Shown here: positions 8,428 through 17,170 of the stretch, in pieces
Layout: each line of letters opens with the position of its first letter
Numbering within the stretch: position 1 is the first letter of the stretch
Source: CAZSLO01 sp964608025
GTDB taxonomy: Bacteria; Chloroflexota; Dehalococcoidia; Lucifugimonadales; CAJWER01
DNA: 33,443 bases
Direction of reading: 5' to 3'
Assembly (NCBI GenBank): GCA_964608025.1
Contig: CAZSLO010000020.1
Location: 1-33,443 of the forward strand
Position numbers and translations under genes: made by a program
The notes under the pieces: generated by a model
Databases searched by the model: none
What the model was told of the DNA's origin: nothing
Seen by the model: only the letters and a program-made list of their open reading frames with translations

Positions 8428-8979
8428 ATGACAACAACAGAGTTTCTAACCCGTGCGGCCGAATGGTCGGCGATCCTAATACCAATCATGTTGCTAACCG
8501 GCACTATATTAGGGATATACCAGCTGAGAGTTAGTGCAAAGGCAAGGAGATTGCAGGCACTTGCTTCGATTTACGAGCAATTAAGGACGAGGGAGTTGAT
8601 AGAGATCGAACAAGGACTCTTGCACGATCCTAAAATGATTATTAGTTCTGAAGGGTTAACAACCAATGATGTCAGAAAAATAGATGCCTTGATTAATAGC
8701 TACCAGAGACTAGGTTATTTACTTTTCCAGGGCTTGGTAACCGAACGAGAATTGCTACCTATGGTTGGATGGGAATCGATATTGCTCTGGGAAAAACTGA
8801 AGACTTATATACGTGAACAAGTACGACAAGATGTGCCGCATGCCCGGGCCCACTTCGAGTACCTGGCATCGAAGAGCAATGAATACATCAAGAATAATCC
8901 TCACCTTGTAATACCAGAGGTGATAGGCTTTAATGCGGATCTCGATGAACTACGTAGTATTATTCGGAGAGATAGTTAG
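8428..8979 (+). CDS. Single-helix membrane protein, unknown function
   Basis: The 183-residue product has one hydrophobic helix at about residues 14-32 (ILIPIMLLTGTILGIYQL), followed by a soluble, mainly helical domain rich in charged residues. The layout resembles DUF4760-type proteins: a short N-terminus, one membrane span, then a helical cytoplasmic domain. I cannot assign it with certainty. ATG 8428 follows AAAGAGGACAAG, a good ribosome binding site. The preceding 8155-8427 contains no credible gene. The soluble part starts with basic residues, which suggests a cytoplasmic location. Confidence 0.8.
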   Translation: MTTTEFLTRAAEWSAILIPIMLLTGTILGIYQLRVSAKARRLQALASIYEQLRTRELIEIEQGLLHDPKMIISSEGLTTNDVRKIDALINSYQRLGYLLFQGLVTERELLPMVGWESILLWEKLKTYIREQVRQDVPHARAHFEYLASKSNEYIKNNPHLVIPEVIGFNADLDELRSIIRRDS

Positions 8980-9107
8980 ATAGATATTCAGATATAATTA
9001 CCTAGGTGAGATAATGTTTGAACTCTGAATATCTTGGGGATCATATCTTTGTGGTTCAGGAATGATTTTGACCAGATAATAATAAGACTAAATTTATAGG
9101 TGGAAAA

Positions 9108-9317
9108 ATGGGACACCAATCGTATTCTTGCATTAAATGTCATGGGACCGAGTATGAGTCTGGGGAATTAAGAACTACTGGATCAGGTATATCTAGGATT
9201 TTTAACCTGCAGAACCAGAAATATTCTACCGTGTCGTGCAACAAATGTGGCTACACTGAACTATACAAGATGGATGGGAGTGGTTTCGGTAACATCATAG
9301 ATCTCTTGGGAAACTAA
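9108..9317 (+). CDS. Small zinc-ribbon protein
   Basis: The 69-residue protein has two CxxC knuckles, C8-C11 (CIKC) and C44-C47 (CNKC). They are separated by a strand-rich stretch and followed by GYTELYKMDGSGFGNIIDLLG. This matches the layout of small predicted nucleic-acid-binding zinc-ribbon proteins (COG3478 type), whose function is unknown. A ribosome binding site AGGTGG lies about 7 nt before ATG 9108. It is followed after about 60 nt by the methyltransferase gene on the same strand, possibly in one transcript. Confidence 0.78.
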   Translation: MGHQSYSCIKCHGTEYESGELRTTGSGISRIFNLQNQKYSTVSCNKCGYTELYKMDGSGFGNIIDLLGN

Positions 9318-9378
9318 AGTGAAGCGAGGACTAAGTTACTAGAACGCTTCTATATCACACAGGCTTAACCGGGATAGG

Positions 9379-9945
9379 ATGAAATTCCTCAGACAATTCA
9401 TTAAAAATCCTGTTGATACCGCGGCTGTCGTGGCGTCATCGAAAAATTTATCGCGGTTGATCGCCGACAGTGCGGAATTATCGGGAAGACAATGTATCGT
9501 TGAATTGGGACCTGGGACCGGGGCCTTTACTAAAGAGATTTTATCCCAGCTACCTGCTGAATCAGTGTTCTTTTGCCTGGAGATCAATGAACAGTTTGTT
9601 GCTGAGACGAAATTTAACTGTCCAGATGCGACTGTGTACCATGCTTCAGCACTAGATATAGATAAATATTTAAGAAAACATGATCGGGTCATGAGCGACT
9701 GCATAATATCGGGCCTGCCATGGGCACTTCTTGATCACAAATTACAAGAAGAACTACTGGAGTCTATTTACTCTTCGTTGGAAAAGGGAGGCAGCTTTCT
9801 GACGATAGCACATATAACCGGATTGATATTCCCTCCTGGAATAAGATTCAACAAGCTGTTGACCGAGAAATTTGACCAGGTCCATAAAAGTAGAATCATA
9901 TGGGGCAATGTTCTACCCGGGTTTGTATACCACTGCATAAAGTAA
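9379..9945 (+). CDS. SAM-dependent methyltransferase, PmtA/KsgA-like
   Basis: The 188-residue protein belongs to the family of phospholipid N-methyltransferases and rRNA adenine dimethylase-like enzymes. An N-terminal FIKNPVDTAAVVASSKNLSRL segment resembles the PmtA-type lead-in (its usual PSS reads ASS). The SAM-binding motif VELGPGTGAFT is near residue 41, and an acidic residue ends the second strand in FCLEIN. SGLPWALLDH occupies the position of the NLPF/GLPF substrate motif. The length fits bacterial PmtA-like proteins and is shorter than KsgA, so lipid-headgroup methylation is likelier than rRNA methylation. ATG 9379 has only a weak ribosome binding site (GGGATAGG). The substrate is inference. 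Confidence 0.82.
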   Translation: MKFLRQFIKNPVDTAAVVASSKNLSRLIADSAELSGRQCIVELGPGTGAFTKEILSQLPAESVFFCLEINEQFVAETKFNCPDATVYHASALDIDKYLRKHDRVMSDCIISGLPWALLDHKLQEELLESIYSSLEKGGSFLTIAHITGLIFPPGIRFNKLLTEKFDQVHKSRIIWGNVLPGFVYHCIK

Positions 9946-10071
9946 TCCAGCCTGGAACAAATAGTTTGATGGAATGATTCCAGGTTAGAAACACGAAGTG
10001 GGATATAGATACTTGAGATCGGGGGGACGGTCGAATAAGAAATACCTTGGCTAACAATAAAAAACCAAGAT

Positions 10072-10275
10072 TTAAATAATTCCTTCTAAATGTTTATCCA
10101 GAAGGTCAGCTCCAACGTGCAAGTCTTCTGGGAAAAGATGGCCGTATTTGTTAAGGGTAAACGCTACTGACGCATGACCCAGGTCTTTACTGATTCTAAG
10201 AGCATCGACTCCGAGTTTAATCATCGTACTGGCGTATGTATGTCTTAACCCATGAAATGTTAAATGAGGACACAA
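10072..10275 (-). pseudogene. Tyrosine recombinase (phage integrase) C-terminal remnant
   Basis: Only the last 67 codons of a tyrosine recombinase survive. The fragment carries box II HGLRHTY (Arg11), LGHAS (His34) and the nucleophile in NKYGH (Tyr44). Its frame is closed by TAA just upstream, inside the neighbouring acyltransferase, and it has no ribosome binding site of its own. The N-terminal DNA-binding domain and first catalytic Arg are missing. It therefore marks an old mobile-element insertion or deletion rather than an active enzyme. No inverted repeats, excision partner or matching attachment site were seen nearby. The fragment ends exactly where the divergent acyltransferase gene begins. 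Confidence 0.85.
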
Positions 10276-11439
10276 ATGGGGGTAAAGTTAACGTGTACCA
10301 AGTGCCTGGAAAATAATGATGCAGGCTTGCGGTACTGTGTTTCCTGTGGCAATTCACTGAGCGTACCTGCTGAAAAACCTAGCCCTAGGAGACACGATAT
10401 AGATGCGATTCGTTCCATCGCATTAATATTGTTGATTTTATACCATATTTCAGTAGGTTTTCAGCCTTGGGGAACTTACATAGGATTCATTACAAACAAG
10501 GAGAGTTTAGAGTGGTTATGGTCGTTAATGAAACTGATCAATATATGGAGAATACCTATACTGTTTGTCGTTTCTGGAATGGGTGTTTATTTTGCGATGC
10601 AGAGAAGGACTTGGGGAGAATTAATTGGGGATAGATCTCTTCGTATTGTTGTGCCATTAGTTTTCGGAACTTTCTTTATAGTACCAATCTATATGGTGCT
10701 ATTCAATGCGTTTTATGATAAGCCACTAATATATATTCCTAATCCGGGACATTTATGGTTCCTATTTAATATCTGTATTTATATCATAATTATGCTCCCT
10801 ATATTCATCTATATTAAAGAAAATCCACAGAACAAAGCTCTCAATATGATTTCGACTGTGATCTCCAAGCCCCTAGGTGTAGTAGTGATATTTGCAATTC
10901 CAATGGCCATCGAGGCCTTGTTAGTCAATCCTGATGATTACCCGGCTTTCCATATGTGGTCGTCTACGCCCTTTCATGGATTGCTCCTCGGGATGATCTG
11001 CTTCTTTCTTGGTTTTATCTTCGTTTCTTTGAAAACAACTTTCTGGTCAGCAGTGGACCAGTCGAAAAACATCGCTCTTATATTGGCAATATCATTGTTC
11101 TCTGTACGTATAATGGAGTTGATAGATATCCAACTAATCCGGAACCCATTAACGTCATTAGAGAGTGTTTGTTGGATATTGACGGCTTTCGGATTTGGAT
11201 CAACATACTTGAATAAATCCACGAGAATTATCGGATATTTAAGCTCTGCTGTGTACCCAGTATATATAGTACACATGCCCATACAGTTTTTCTTTTCTAG
11301 TTTAATATTCCCTTTGGCGGTCCCTGCAACTATCAAGTTTATTATGGTATTAATAGCAACTTATAGTGGAAGTTTAATAATATTTGAAATGGTAAAACAA
11401 CTCAAGATAGTTAGAGTGGCAATGGGAATAAAAATATAA
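10276..11439 (+). CDS. Acyltransferase-3 family membrane protein with N-terminal zinc ribbon
   Basis: The 387-residue product begins with a zinc ribbon, C7-C10-C21-C24 with C-x2-C-x10-C-x2-C spacing. A multi-pass membrane domain of about ten helices follows. The domain opens with RRHDIDAIRSIALILLILYH, the characteristic start of acyltransferase-3 / OpgC-like proteins, which transfer acyl groups to envelope polysaccharides or other carbohydrates. ATG 10276 is preferred over the in-frame ATG 10264 because GAGGA at 10266-10270 gives good spacing. Codon use looks AT-richer than the neighbouring core genes. Together with the adjoining recombinase stump, this suggests acquisition by transfer. The substrate is unknown. 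The zinc ribbon closely resembles the one on the DUF2339 protein at 15269-17170. Confidence 0.85.
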   Translation: MGVKLTCTKCLENNDAGLRYCVSCGNSLSVPAEKPSPRRHDIDAIRSIALILLILYHISVGFQPWGTYIGFITNKESLEWLWSLMKLINIWRIPILFVVSGMGVYFAMQRRTWGELIGDRSLRIVVPLVFGTFFIVPIYMVLFNAFYDKPLIYIPNPGHLWFLFNICIYIIIMLPIFIYIKENPQNKALNMISTVISKPLGVVVIFAIPMAIEALLVNPDDYPAFHMWSSTPFHGLLLGMICFFLGFIFVSLKTTFWSAVDQSKNIALILAISLFSVRIMELIDIQLIRNPLTSLESVCWILTAFGFGSTYLNKSTRIIGYLSSAVYPVYIVHMPIQFFFSSLIFPLAVPATIKFIMVLIATYSGSLIIFEMVKQLKIVRVAMGIKI

Positions 11440-11519
11440 GACCAGATCCCATTACCAAGATATATGATATATACAATTTTGTTTTTAGACCAACAACTTT
11501 GGAAACCTTCTTACTGAAA

Positions 11520-11548
11520 TTGACAACGATCTTGAAAACAAGTCTGAT
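11520..11548 (+). promoter_or_regulatory. Likely sigma-70-type promoter
   Basis: A consensus -35, TTGACA (11520-11525), is followed after 17 nt by TCTGAT (11543-11548, four of six matches to TATAAT). Transcription would begin about 40 nt before the GTG start of the Gal80-like gene. Confidence 0.45.
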
Positions 11549-11597
11549 GTGTCCCAACTTTGGATATTCAATTATTTAAGAAACTTGGAGGAAACCT

Positions 11598-12698
11598 GTG
11601 GATAAAAAGCTGAAAGTTGGGTTGATCGGTGCGAATGTAAATAATGGTTGGTCTCCCCGAGCCCACATTCCTGCTTTGCTTGGTTTGAAAAGTGTTGATT
11701 TGGTTGCAGTGTGTACTGCTCATCCTGAAACAGCAAGGGAATCGGCAGAGGAATTTGGAGTTCCCTTAGCCTTTAGTAATCATCACGAAATGCTGCAAAG
11801 GGAAGAGATTGATGCTATTGGAGTTTCAGTACGTGTCCCCAAACACCTTGGCCTGACCTTGGATGTTCTAGAGGCAGGTAAACACGTGTATACAGAATGG
11901 CCATTGGGAGCTAATCTGGCTGAAGCGGAACAAATGGCTGGTTTGGCTCAGGAAAAAGAACTTCTTACCATGGTAGGACTCCAGGGTCGCTGTGCGGCTG
12001 AGTTATTGAGACTAAAAGAGTTAATCGATGAGGGATATGTAGGTGAAGTACTGACGGTGAACATGACTTCATTCACCGATGGTGTGCTGAGTCGGACTTC
12101 GGACAGAATATGGCAAAAGGACGTTGAACTCGGTGCCAATACTCTCACAATCGCGTTCGGTCATGTTATAGATGCCTTGTGCATGTGCCTTGGTGAATTC
12201 TCAGAAGTGAGTGCAGCGGTTAAAACCCGGGTTCCTCAATGGATTGATAGTGATACCGGACGAATGGTTGATGTGACATCCCCTGATAATATCTTGGTAA
12301 ATGGGACACTTCAGAGCGGTGGCCTCGTATCAGTACATGTGAGTGCTGTACCCTGGCACAGTAGTGGTTACAGGCTTCTAATTTATGGACGTGATGGGAC
12401 CTTGTTACTTGAGAGGAATGACTACCCACATCTGGGTGAAATGCAACTCCGTGGTGCCCAAGGTACAGATCAGCAGTTAGAAGACTTACCTATTCCGAGC
12501 CGGTTGATGAGCGAGGTTGGTACCGTGCCTGCAGGACCTCCAACAAACGTAGCACAAATGTGGCAACGGTTTGCAAAAGGAATTCACTCGATAAGCCGTG
12601 TCGAACCGGATTTCGAAACGGCCGTAGTGAGGCACCAACTTCTTGACGCGATTCAGCGTGCTTCGGATACTGGGGAAAGACAACTATTGCAGAGTTGA
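11598..12698 (+). CDS. Gal80-like Gfo/Idh/MocA family protein
   Basis: The 366-residue protein has an N-terminal Rossmann domain beginning KVGLIGANVNNGWS and a C-terminal alpha/beta domain. Several segments track yeast Gal80 rather than typical dehydrogenases: the GW motif near residue 17, VGLQGR, KELIDEGYVGE, FGHVIDAL and NGTLQSGG. Where oxidoreductases have EKP with a catalytic Lys, this protein has E100-W101-P102, as Gal80 has EWA. That suggests weak or absent dehydrogenase activity, possibly an NAD(P)-binding sensor, though activity with other residues is not excluded. GTG 11598 follows GGAGG at 11587-11591 with 6-nt spacing. The gene stands alone between an acyltransferase and a convergent PIG-L gene. 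Confidence 0.88.
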   Translation: MDKKLKVGLIGANVNNGWSPRAHIPALLGLKSVDLVAVCTAHPETARESAEEFGVPLAFSNHHEMLQREEIDAIGVSVRVPKHLGLTLDVLEAGKHVYTEWPLGANLAEAEQMAGLAQEKELLTMVGLQGRCAAELLRLKELIDEGYVGEVLTVNMTSFTDGVLSRTSDRIWQKDVELGANTLTIAFGHVIDALCMCLGEFSEVSAAVKTRVPQWIDSDTGRMVDVTSPDNILVNGTLQSGGLVSVHVSAVPWHSSGYRLLIYGRDGTLLLERNDYPHLGEMQLRGAQGTDQQLEDLPIPSRLMSEVGTVPAGPPTNVAQMWQRFAKGIHSISRVEPDFETAVVRHQLLDAIQRASDTGERQLLQS

Positions 12699-12846
12699 TT
12701 GTGAGACTAGACCGAGGTGTCCCTAGTGTTCATAACAATTTCATCCCTGCAAGACTTATTGATCCTGCTTAGGATTGTTAGCCGATCAAGTTGCCTGCTA
12801 CCCCACCGTCTTGCCCAGTGTCGCTTGTTAATAAGTTAAGAAGTCT

Positions 12847-13689
12847 CTATAGATCCATGCGAGTCAACGCTTGGAATACTTCTTCTGGTGGGCGTTTACC
12901 CAGCTTGCGCCGGTACTCGCTCACGGGTAGATACTCGTATACTTCCGGGTTATGAGCAACAAACGATTCTGCGTAAGATACACGTAGATGGGTAGCCGCC
13001 CCGGTTCCGTCCATGCCCTCGCTGGTCTTTTTTTGTAAAGGACTGTCTTCCCCGAAATGCTGGGATACGAACTTATTCATTGCGGCAGCTTTTTGGTGAA
13101 TAGCATCTGTAATATCTATCACGGTAGTTGGGATTCTCATAGTGAGATTCTCGAGAACGTTAGTGCGGCCCAGGTGCGTATGATAGAAAATCTGGGCGGA
13201 CTCCCCACCGGTATCTCCACCGGTAGGTGCGTATGGTTTGCCTGGACGGATCCCTGACGCAGCATCGATGGCGAGTAATGTCATCTGGGTCGTAACTGCA
13301 TGGGCCGGGACTGTATCGTATGGCCAATGAGTCACTATTACGTTGGGACGTATTTCCCCGATGATGTCGGCTATATCGCTGACGACGTCTTCCCTAGGAA
13401 GAACGATCTCGTCGTTGTATCCGAGGAAGCGGACGTCAGTAACACCTAGCTCCAAGGCCGCATCAATCAATTCCTGTTTTCGTTCCTGTATCAGGGCATC
13501 CATATCAGGCATCTCGCCGCTGTCTCGGTAGTCGTTGATGGCTGTGAGATGATGTGAAAGGCCGGTAGTCGGCACCATGATAGTTACTTTGTCTCCTCTG
13601 GCCGCGTGTTTTGCCATAGTTCCACCAGCATAGAGGATGGCATCCTTGGGGTGTCCTCCAATATTGAGAATATTCAGGGGTTCTGACAT
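12847..13689 (-). CDS. PIG-L (LmbE-like) deacetylase with altered active-site motif
   Basis: PIG-L enzymes are zinc-dependent deacetylases acting on N-acetylglucosamine conjugates and related amides. The 280-residue protein has the family start (HPxD then AGGTMAKHAARG) and the second metal site HWPYDTVPAHAVT. The usual HPDD is H13-P14-K15-D16: the metal ligands H13, D16 and H130 are present, but the Asp normally acting as general base is Lys, and the following Glu is missing (DAIL). This could mean altered chemistry or substrate. The start at 13689 has GGAGG about 10 nt upstream. A small hairpin, GGGTCT/AGACCC (13723-13740), lies in the leader. It is convergent with the Gal80-like gene and separate from the DUF3999 gene upstream. 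Confidence 0.88.
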   Translation of the reverse strand: MSEPLNILNIGGHPKDAILYAGGTMAKHAARGDKVTIMVPTTGLSHHLTAINDYRDSGEMPDMDALIQERKQELIDAALELGVTDVRFLGYNDEIVLPREDVVSDIADIIGEIRPNVIVTHWPYDTVPAHAVTTQMTLLAIDAASGIRPGKPYAPTGGDTGGESAQIFYHTHLGRTNVLENLTMRIPTTVIDITDAIHQKAAAMNKFVSQHFGEDSPLQKKTSEGMDGTGAATHLRVSYAESFVAHNPEVYEYLPVSEYRRKLGKRPPEEVFQALTRMDL

Positions 13690-13932
13690 TGATCGTATAC
13701 CTCCGAACTAGACTTTTGTTATGGGTCTCATTCTAGACCCCAGCTGACTCGACTGCCACATCCATAAATCTTGAATCTTGATTAAAACAAGAATTATTTA
13801 TTCATTTACTGTAGCGGAGGAACCAATTGAAAGGATCGCTATGCTCAAGGTGTACGCCTTATGTGGCACTTTTCGGTCTACTAGAGTATGAGTATGTACC
13901 TGGAAAGTAGGGCAAGATCTGTAAAGATCGGT

Positions 13933-15285
13933 TCAAGGCATTCTTGTGCCAGTCGGAGGGGGTAGCCTATCCCTAACTTGGTGAAATACATAACCGAGAA
14001 AGGCTACGATTAGTAGGATTGCCAAGGCAATTATGGAAGGCAGGATCCATGGGTATCGCTCGATGATAGGACCATGAGAGTCCTTGAAGTTCGGATTCGG
14101 AAGATGTGCTCCTAATTCGGCCCGAGGTAAGCTATCTGCAACGCGGTAGGGGAACAGGTCGTATGAAGCTACCGTAGATCTTTCATTTCCATAGTACAGG
14201 GAGTAATTTTCCCCAGGAGTTACGGGGAATATGAGTCTCCGCAAGAATCCATGGGCATTGATATCGTCAATTGCTAACGCTGGGTTGTCTTCGTTCATCA
14301 CCGTTAAACGATAGTACCGGAATGTACTTTCGGTGAATGAGAAATCAATCTTTTGGCCAGTGAATCTCGCCGTATCATATGAAAACAGTGTTCCTTGATT
14401 GGATATTACTTTGCCAACGTTGACCTTTGGATTGTCTAGAAGTCGAATTTCTCCCCAACTCTTCGAATCGTCGCTACCTTCCAAGAAAACCTGTCTGTGG
14501 AAATTCTCTTGCTTAGTGACTATTGATAATCGGTAAACAGGAATGCCGGGGTATCCGAGGTCCAGCGTGAGCTGCGAGCGTTTCTTACTCGTGTTCTCGG
14601 TATTTTCCTTGATAGTTACTGGATGTTCCAATTCTTTGGATATTGGTCCAACGGTTGAGAAAACTTCCGCGCCTGAAATATCCAAGGGGATACCGTCGTT
14701 GTCAAAAATGCGGACTCGTATGTAGCGTGAACTAGATATAGGGTATCTAATTCTCGTATCACGTGTGGTGAACTTGCCTTCCCCTATGCTGAAATCGAAA
14801 ATCTTGGGTCCTTCAACCAGCGTGGCCCACTCTTCGATATCATTACTGCCTTCAATTAATACTCTACGCTGAAAGTTAGTGGACCTGGTTTTTACTTCTA
14901 CCTCGTTGTGTAGTAGGTTCACTGATCCCGTATCTACGACGAAACTAGTGTAGCGATCTTCGAGATGGTAGAGATCGCGCACAGTGCTAGAAATGGGAGT
15001 ATTTTTTTTCGCGCCACGGTCTACCAGTAACTTGTAGGGTATTTCTCGGCTGCTAGTAGTTTCTATAATCCTTAGGTCTATCAGCCCGGCCTCTGAGTTA
15101 GAGAAGACTTCATTATCAGGTACAATTTCAACCACGGACTCCGTGCCAGTGGGAATCTGGATGGGCTTCAGGTATCGCCAAGAATCTTCCAAGAAATCTG
15201 CCCTGGCCAATGTGACCATTAGCGCCATACCGATTGCAATTATGATCACAGCCAGCTTGCTATTGTTCTTAAATTTGCGTGCCAA
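13933..15285 (-). CDS. DUF3999 family envelope protein
   Basis: The 450-residue protein has an N-terminal signal sequence (hydrophobic residues about 11-27, possible cleavage after ARA), a long beta-rich exported domain, and one C-terminal membrane helix followed by a short basic tail. The opening of the mature part (WRYLKPIQIP) and the repeated RRVLIEGSNDIEEW / RQVFLEGSDDSKSW discoidin-like units match DUF3999, a family of unknown function. The start is TTG 15285, with AAGGGA eight nucleotides upstream inside the preceding gene. The 17-nt overlap with the DUF2339 gene implies translational coupling. DUF2339 and DUF3999 genes are recurrent neighbours in other bacteria, which supports a shared envelope role. 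Confidence 0.86.
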   Translation of the reverse strand: MARKFKNNSKLAVIIIAIGMALMVTLARADFLEDSWRYLKPIQIPTGTESVVEIVPDNEVFSNSEAGLIDLRIIETTSSREIPYKLLVDRGAKKNTPISSTVRDLYHLEDRYTSFVVDTGSVNLLHNEVEVKTRSTNFQRRVLIEGSNDIEEWATLVEGPKIFDFSIGEGKFTTRDTRIRYPISSSRYIRVRIFDNDGIPLDISGAEVFSTVGPISKELEHPVTIKENTENTSKKRSQLTLDLGYPGIPVYRLSIVTKQENFHRQVFLEGSDDSKSWGEIRLLDNPKVNVGKVISNQGTLFSYDTARFTGQKIDFSFTESTFRYYRLTVMNEDNPALAIDDINAHGFLRRLIFPVTPGENYSLYYGNERSTVASYDLFPYRVADSLPRAELGAHLPNPNFKDSHGPIIERYPWILPSIIALAILLIVAFLGYVFHQVRDRLPPPTGTRMP

Positions 15286-17170
15286 ATAAGAATCCCTTCA
15301 CGGCAGTGCTATATCGTTGGTAGACAAGACCAGTTCCCAGCAAGAGCAATCCCAGGATAACGAATGCCGCTATTTTGAATTCGAGATCTAGGGTGGCTAG
15401 GTCGTATGTAAACAACTTTGCTACCGAAATTGCCGTGAAAAGCACGCCAGCTAGTCGTACATAGCTATTATCCCGCCATATTCCAACTGCTATCACTCCA
15501 GTTGCGTATATGGCCCATAGAACAGTGAGGGAGAGATTCTTGAGGTTCTCAAGATCTTGTTGACCTGTTTCTACTATAGATTTACTAGTGGCTGCTTCGG
15601 TGTCAAAGAAACGTATTATCTCAGTACTAAGGGCCCATACCGTCAAAAGATTCGCGATCCCGACAAGAATCCATCCAACAAATTTCTCCCTAGGCAGTAA
15701 ACGGGTAGTGTTTAACCAGTAAAAATATGATGATATGTATACCGCGATGATCGATACTGTGAATGCTAGAAATCGAGCATTGAGGATTAGGCTAAAGGAC
15801 TGGTAATCTTTCGAGATTGGCATATTCAATAGGTTTAAGATTCCCAAGGTGAAAACGGCAAGGGCGAAGGCACGCATTTGCCAATTCGCAAGGGTAAAGC
15901 CTAGCCATGTCAAGACGGTCGCCTCCGTGACCCAGGCAACTGTAATCCAGGAACCGTCCAACTGTAGTGGCATTACTATGCTAAGGAAAACTAGGGCCGC
16001 TGCCAGCAACCAGATGGTGACTTCCACAGGCGCTCTCGATCGCCTGGTAGAAATATATCCCAGGATGCTGTAGAAGAGAGCCAGCATGAGGGCAATTAGG
16101 CCAAACCAACCCTCGTATTTCTCCCAAAGAAGATTGGCAGTAACAATAAAGAAGGCACCCGCATTAAGGGTTATCAAGGCAAGATCTTGGGGTTTAGGAG
16201 TGATGCGCCACACGATATGAAATAGGGTTGTAGAACCCGCGAATATTATAAATATCCCAGACAAACCTGCCTGGGCAATCAATACGTCGTCAGTGGGGAT
16301 ATCACCGGTGAAAAAGAGGAACAGGATGTAGGACGATAATAACCCTACTAGAGTAAACCATCGCCAGTTGCGGAACATTGATACACCGAGGATCCCGGCA
16401 TCTACTACGAGTAGATATGCAAGTAAGACGTAAAGCTCTTTCGTACCAGCGTCGTCACCAAGGAGAACCGGGAGAATAAAGGCCCCGATTAGTCCCAGGA
16501 TGGCAATTACAAGCGATTCGTACCTAATAGCGAGCATACCACCGGTAGCCACCACTAGGCCGAGAAATATCACGGAAAGAGTCAAGGGCACGATGTCGAA
16601 GAACTCAAAAGCAGCGTAGATTGAAAGATATAGAATCGAAAGTCCGCCACCTGTCACCGATTGGGCCCATCTCGGAACGCGCCTGTGTGAATATTCGCCG
16701 ATTGTAAGCATTGCAAGGCCTATAAGAATGCCCAGGATCACTTGTTCGTTGTTGCCGAGCCATTCTTTCTCTACGTTGAGTGTTAGGAACAACCCGACAC
16801 CGATCGCCAGTACTACTGCTCCGACGATAGCTATCCAGTTCACTCCAAGGATCCACTCCCAGTCGATGGATGACTTTTTGCTAGATGGGCTATTTGGTGG
16901 TTCCAATGTGCGGGACTGCACTATATCCGGGCGGGATGTACTAGGACCATCTTTGCCGCCTTGTTCCAATACAGCAACTCGTTCGGACAACCGAATGACA
17001 ACTTGAGACAGATCGAGGAGTTGCTGTTGGACATACCCTGCCGAGTCCGCTGACTGGTCTTCGTGCGAATCTGATTGGGTCGAGGTAGCAGGACCAATTA
17101 AGGGAGAGCCGCATTTTACGCAGAAACGTAGGTCGGGGTCGTTGGTATTGTTACATTTTGGGCAGTTCAC
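15269..17170 (-). CDS. DUF2339 polytopic membrane protein with N-terminal zinc ribbon
   Basis: This 633-residue protein starts with a zinc ribbon (C3, C6, C17, C20) at the very N-terminus. A polar linker follows, then a short coiled-coil-like stretch (QQLLDLSQVVIRLSERVAVL). After residue about 105 come many hydrophobic helices, around 16-18, filling the rest of the chain. The segment WEWILGVNWIAIVGAVVLAI is the typical DUF2339 lead-in. The function of the family is unknown; a role in the cell envelope or flippase-like transport is only a guess. It is the first gene of a two-gene unit with DUF3999. The zinc ribbon presumably lies in the cytoplasm. Confidence 0.88.
   Translation of the reverse strand: MNCPKCNNTNDPDLRFCVKCGSPLIGPATSTQSDSHEDQSADSAGYVQQQLLDLSQVVIRLSERVAVLEQGGKDGPSTSRPDIVQSRTLEPPNSPSSKKSSIDWEWILGVNWIAIVGAVVLAIGVGLFLTLNVEKEWLGNNEQVILGILIGLAMLTIGEYSHRRVPRWAQSVTGGGLSILYLSIYAAFEFFDIVPLTLSVIFLGLVVATGGMLAIRYESLVIAILGLIGAFILPVLLGDDAGTKELYVLLAYLLVVDAGILGVSMFRNWRWFTLVGLLSSYILFLFFTGDIPTDDVLIAQAGLSGIFIIFAGSTTLFHIVWRITPKPQDLALITLNAGAFFIVTANLLWEKYEGWFGLIALMLALFYSILGYISTRRSRAPVEVTIWLLAAALVFLSIVMPLQLDGSWITVAWVTEATVLTWLGFTLANWQMRAFALAVFTLGILNLLNMPISKDYQSFSLILNARFLAFTVSIIAVYISSYFYWLNTTRLLPREKFVGWILVGIANLLTVWALSTEIIRFFDTEAATSKSIVETGQQDLENLKNLSLTVLWAIYATGVIAVGIWRDNSYVRLAGVLFTAISVAKLFTYDLATLDLEFKIAAFVILGLLLLGTGLVYQRYSTAVKGFLFGTQI

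Noticed and set aside
10000..10075. CTTGG/CCAAG hairpin as terminator or attachment site
   Set aside because: The stem is only five pairs with a long loop and no T-run on the right strand.
12699..12846. Bidirectional terminator between convergent genes
   Set aside because: Only short imperfect repeats are present and there is no T-run on either strand.
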